Of a stretch of DNA of 64,000 nucleotides, positions 59,773-64,000 are shown in pieces. The stretch comes from Dasypus novemcinctus (Eukaryota; Chordata; Mammalia; Cingulata; Dasypodidae): the NCBI RefSeq assembly GCF_030445035.2, contig NC_080677.1, forward strand, positions 108,001,513 through 108,065,512, given 5' to 3'. The position numbers and the translations under genes were made by a program. The notes below the pieces were generated by a model. That model searched no databases, was not told the origin of the DNA, and worked only from the letters and a program-made list of their open reading frames with translations. Position 1 is the stretch's first letter, and every line of letters begins with the position of its first letter.

Positions 59773-61320
59773 TTTCTTAACAGATTTATTGAGGTATAAT
59801 TGATATGCAATAAATTACATGTACTTGAAATATGCAATTTAGTAAGTTTTATATACGTACACGCATACAAAAACTATCATCACAGTCAAGAAAATAAACA
59901 TGATTATCACCTCCAAAAATTTACTTGCTCTACTTTGTAATCAGTCTTTCTCTCTTGCCTCCCCTACCCTACACCATCCCCAGGCAATCTCTAATCTGCT
60001 TTCTGTCTCTATAGATCAGTTTCCAGTTTCTAGGTTTTTATATATGGACTTAAAACAATATTATGATTTTATTTGGGGGTAGGGGTCTGGCCTTTTTTAC
60101 TCAGCATAAATATTTTGAAATTCGTCCATGTTGTAACATGTATCGGTGTTTCATTCCTTTTTTGTTGCTGAGTAGTATTCCATTATATGTATATACCACA
60201 GTTTGTCAGCCATTTACCTGCTGGTGGACTTTTGGGTTGTTTCTAGTTTGAGCCTTTTACAAATAAAGCTGTGGTGGATATTCATGGTCCAGTCTTTGAA
60301 AGGACATATGCTTTCATTTCTCTTAGGAAAATACCAATTAGTTGAATGGCTGGATTTTATGATATGCATATGTTTAACTTTTTAAGAAATGCCAAACTGT
60401 TTGCCAGAGTGGTTGTATAATTTTCGATTTCCATCAGCAGTGTACAAGAGTGCCATTTCCTCAACATCCTCACCAACACTTCACATGGTCAGTCTTTTTA
60501 ACTTGAGCAATTCTAAGAGGTCTGTTGTGTGTCTCATCATGGTTTTAATTTGTACTTCCCTAATAACTCATGCTCTTGAGTATCTTTTCATGTACTAATT
60601 TGTTATCTGTCTTTTTCAAGAAAGCATCTTCAAATCATTTCACCATTTTTTATTGGGTTGTTTATTTTCTTATTGTATTTTGAAAGTTGTTTATATATTC
60701 TGGATATAAAACCTCTGTTAGATATATGATTTGCAGACATTTTCTTCCAATCTGTGGCTTGCCTTTTCATTCTTTTAACAGTATCTTTTGAAGAGCAGAA
60801 GTTCTTAATTTTGATGGTGAATTTATCCATTTGTTCTTTTGTGGATTGTGCTTTTGGGGTCATATCTAAGAAAACTTCGCCTAACCCAAGGTCACAAAGA
60901 TTTTCTCCTGTATTTTCTTCTAAAAGTTGTATAGCTTTTGGTTTTATATTAGGTCTGTGATCCATTTTGAGTTAATTTTTGTTTATAGTGCAAGGTATGA
61001 ATTAAGGTTTATTTTTTTTGCTATAAAATATTCATTGTTCCAGCACCATGTGTTGAAAAGATTACCTCTTCTCTACTGAATTACTTTGGCACCCTTGTTG
61101 AAATTAGTTGTTAATATATGTGTGAATTTATTTCTGAACCCTTTATTCTGTCCCATTGATCTGTTTATCTGCCTTGACATTAGTACCACAACAGTCTTGA
61201 TTACTATAGCTATATAATAATTCTTGAAATAAGGAAGCATTAGTCCTCCAGCTTTGTTCTTTTTCAAATCCCTTTGCATTTCCATATGAACTTTAGAATC
61301 ATCTACCAAAAGATAAAAAC
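59773..61320 (-). repeat. Old L1 fragment, antisense
   Basis: 3' UTR start ACAGATTTATTGAGGTATAA, then antisense ORF2 C-terminal text to about 61.3 kb. The minus strand at 60630-60965 gives a 111-codon ORF2-like piece (IQLLEENTGENLCDLGLG, NHISNRGFISRIYKQL). Many stops; no SINE inserted. Confidence 0.8.
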
Positions 61321-62894
61321 TTTTCTGTGAATTTTAATTCTCAGAAGTCATTTTAGAGATTAAAACACACTCCCACAACATTGCAGGTAAGTCAAGTATG
61401 GTTTACATGCAAAAAATATAAAGTCATAATGAAAGCTGAAGACCTGGAATCTTTAAGAGCTTATGGCAAATTGTACATTCCACTGCCTGGACACTGTTCT
61501 TTTTCTCGCCAAGAGGATTGTTTTATCAGGAGAATACAGTTGTCAGATGAGGCATCATGTTTGTTTTCACTTAGATTTTCTCACAGAAGCCAGGATACTG
61601 CATCGCAAGATACATCTCTTCATTCCTGGATTTTGTCAATACGAATGCATTCCATTTTACTTGGCAAAAATGTCTTTTAGTGTTTTTAACACAGTAACCA
61701 TGTTTCTCTTTGTTTAGCTTGGGACATTTTTTTTAAGTGAAATGCTTGGACCGGACATCTACTTTATACAAATATTTAGCCCTTGCAGAAGTCCTTGTTA
61801 ATTTATACATGCCTCTCCCTCTCCATGCCTAGAAGAAACACTTTTTAAATAACATACTTCCGTTTGTTAATTTCTATATGGGTGAATCAGAGCATTTAGT
61901 AAGGTTGAACTTGTACCTTTGTGCAGCTCTAGCAAAACTTTGGAAATAGCTTCTTTCCAGATGAAAATAGTATCTATCGATTTTTCCCAGAAGACATTGA
62001 CCTTCCAGTGTGGTCATGGAAAGAGCACAGGCATTGAGCCTGGTGGACATCAGTTTGCACTGGAACCTTGCTGTGCCTCTGCTTTTCTATTTATAAGACA
62101 GAAATAATATCTACCTACCTTGAAATTTCTCTCTAAAGATTAGAGGTAACGAAGATAATGACAGCAATCATTTATGAAGGGCTTACTCCATGTCATACTT
62201 ATATTCCTGCCTTATATTCATGTCTTGCTTGATTCTCATGGCTGCTTAACGAGGCAGAGACTACTGCATAACAAGTGCCCAGATGTACATACTGCATCCT
62301 GATTACCTAACTTTTAAAAAATATTTTTGCCATGAAAATTTCCAAGCCTACACAAAAATAAAAGAGTAAAATGAGTGCCCACATATGTATTTCTCACATT
62401 CAGAGATTAGCAAGAGTTTGCCACATTTATTTTTTGAGAGGTAAGGGCAAGCTACAGTATTTTAAAGCATATCTCATGTCTTCTGTCATTTCATCACTGC
62501 TGATTTCTGTTTGCATCTCTGATGTGACCAGTTTCTTCCATGACTCAATGCCATCATGAGATCTAACAAATAATAATAATTTCTTGACATTATCAGATGG
62601 ACCTGATTGCCTCAAAAAATGTCTTTTTGCAGTTTGCTTATATCCAAATGAAACATGGGCCACACATTGCATCACAGAGTCTTTTTCAATCTGGGGCACT
62701 CAGTACACATTTATGTAACTGCATGTGACTGACTATACATCCCCCTCCATGCAAAAGTTTTTTTTGTTGTTGCTTTTTAAATTATTTTCCCCTCTTAAGA
62801 GTTTTCCCCTTAATTTCAACAGGATATATCGAAAAGTATATAGAGGTTATAAAACTAATTCCATCCCCCCTTTATTTATACTTGTCTTTAAAAG
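61321..62894 (+). other. SMKR1 intron 1, end
   Basis: 62140-62270 looks like a sense MIR (GAAGGGCTTACTCCATGTCA, TTGATTCTCATGGCTGCTTA). Nothing else is recognised. The intron ends in a pyrimidine-rich stretch and TTTAAAAG at 62887-62894. Confidence 0.5.
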
Positions 62895-63092
62895 CCAGGT
62901 AAAGGGAAAAGAGGAAAAGGCCGGGGCAAGTCTCATGGGAAGAAGCAAAAGAAGCCAGAAGTGGACATTCTCAGCCCCGCTGCGATGCTGAACCTGCACT
63001 ACATCGCACACAATGTCGCCGACTGCCTGCACCTGCGAGGCTTCCCCTGGCCGGGTGCTCCCAAGGGGAAGAAAGGCAAAAACAAGACTTAA
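62895..63092 (+). CDS. SMKR1: SMKR1 main coding exon
   Basis: The exon follows acceptor CTTGTCTTTAAAAG and encodes 65 residues, then TAA at 63090-63092. With the initiator from exon 1 the protein is 66 residues, the size I recall for small lysine-rich protein 1. It has a lysine/glycine-rich start ([20 protein letters not shown]), a conserved middle ([34 protein letters not shown]) and a basic tail ([11 protein letters not shown]). The molecular function is unknown to me; both ends are strongly basic, and there is no signal peptide or membrane segment. It lies downstream of STRIP2, same strand, as in human. An alternative acceptor four bases later (CCAG) would shift the frame relative to an ATG-only first exon. 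Confidence 0.92.
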   Translation, partial: PGKGKRGKGRGKSHGKKQKKPEVDILSPAAMLNLHYIAHNVADCLHLRGFPWPGAPKGKKGKNKT

Positions 63093-63590
63093 GGAATGGC
63101 ATTTCACAACATACCTCTATTGCAGAGAACAGGATTTGGGGAAAGGAATCAAGACAATACAGATATTGCAAGCAAAATAGACTTTACTGAAGACAGCTTG
63201 AAACTCAAGCCAAGGGTGCTCTTCTGTGGTAGTTAATGATAAAGAAATGCATTTTACTTCATCAGCTGAGGCCAGGTATGGTTAGCCACTTTGGTTTTTC
63301 ATAAGTTAAAGGGGTAAAAAAAGGTCTGGTAATTCCTACTGCCCTTGGTGGAATTCACAGTACTTTAACAAAAATTGTTATTGTAATTCTGGGTCAGAAT
63401 TAAACCATGCTCTCAGAAGGCAGTTCTGGTTCACATGAATTGTTTTCTTTTGCCAAAGGGATTTCTTATTTAGAGAAGACAGGGCAAAAAGCACAGGAGA
63501 TATTTATGAACATTCCTCTCTTGGACACTGCTTCTTTTCCCCATCTTTTTCAGGGCAAATAATAAAAAGTATTTTGTTTCTCTAATCCTC
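63093..63590 (+). other. SMKR1: SMKR1 3' UTR (inferred)
   Basis: No repeat is seen between the stop codon and the first AATAAA. The end is inferred from that signal. Confidence 0.5.
63561..63566 (+). terminator. SMKR1: SMKR1 polyadenylation signal
   Basis: The first canonical AATAAA after the stop codon, in CAAATAATAAAAAG, followed within 40 bases by a T-rich stretch. A second AATAAA at 63810 belongs to an L1 tail. Confidence 0.5.
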
Positions 63591-63689
63591 TTCTCAGCAG
63601 TCTGACTCTTTCTCTGATTTGGATTATCCACAAGATGCCAGCAGGCGCCAAGATCGGCACTAATGCTCTGAACTTGGCCAAGATCTATC

Positions 63690-63825
63690 AACAAATGATT
63701 AAAAGTAGTTGACAGCCTGTGTGCATGAGGGCTGGGGTAGATGAGAATGCCATACTTTCTGCATTATTTTCTGGTAAACTGACAACTTCTCTAAAAAATT
63801 TTTTAAATTAATAAAATGAAAACCA
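63690..63825 (+). repeat. L1 3' end fragment
   Basis: GGGGTAGATGAGAATGCCAT, CATTATTTTCTGGTAAACTG and AACTTCTCTAAAAAATTTTT parallel the L1 tail at 49.5-49.58 kb. Confidence 0.65.
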
Positions 63826-64000
63826 ATAGCTAACAATGTTCAGTGGTTGGGGTGAAGGGAAAAGGGAGCAAATCAGCACTCATCCCTCTTCTCCCTCTTT
63901 TTCTCTGTACTTTTATTTTCTTCTCACCTTCCACAGGCTTTCTTTTAAACTTGGCTAACCTTGAGTCATTGAAATTGGTGCTAGAAACTTGTCATGGGTA
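63826..64000. other. Window end, nothing assigned
   Basis: No exon of the expected next gene is visible in these bases. Confidence 0.4.

Overview
The window reads as nuclear DNA of an armadillo-type xenarthran mammal, most likely Dasypus. About thirty tRNA-headed SINEs of the armadillo DAS type are present, in long, dimeric and short monomeric forms. Most of the rest is LINE-1, ERVL/MaLR-type LTRs, MIR and L2, as in ordinary mammalian introns. Nearly all open frames longer than 60 codons fall inside these repeats. The real genes are small exons found from splice signals and recognisable protein sequence.

Two genes are supported, both on the + strand. (1) The 3' quarter of STRIP2 (striatin-interacting protein 2): four coding exons at 312-378, 10231-10335, 11134-11338 and 27122-27372. 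Phases are compatible and there is no internal stop. A roughly 2.2 kb 3' UTR follows, with likely polyadenylation near 29.59 kb. (2) SMKR1 (small lysine-rich protein 1): a CpG-island promoter at about 56.2-57.0 kb, a first exon that probably supplies only the start codon (56983-56985), and a coding exon at 62895-63092. The order STRIP2 then SMKR1, same strand, matches human 7q32.2, where NRF1 follows. This synteny supports STRIP2 over STRIP1.

Layout: 1-11.1 kb is STRIP2 introns with DAS SINEs. From 11.34 to 27.12 kb is one large STRIP2 intron, mostly a nearly full-length but dead antisense L1 with later insertions. From 27.4 to 29.6 kb is the STRIP2 3' UTR. The intergenic 29.7-56.1 kb holds a second near-full-length antisense L1 with two solo LTRs and several SINEs inside it, a U6-mRNA chimeric retrosequence at 43.5 kb, ERVL-type LTRs, MIRs, and a third, 5'-truncated L1. 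From 56.2 to 63.6 kb is SMKR1, whose intron holds L2 fragments and an old L1 piece. The end of the window has an L1 3' end.

I found no CRISPR array, operon, phage, defence locus or other undescribed gene system, and I do not claim one. The most interesting signals are the RFX X-box-like palindrome centred on the SMKR1 start codon and splice donor, the U6 chimeric retrosequence with its own target-site duplication, and several precisely dated nested insertions.
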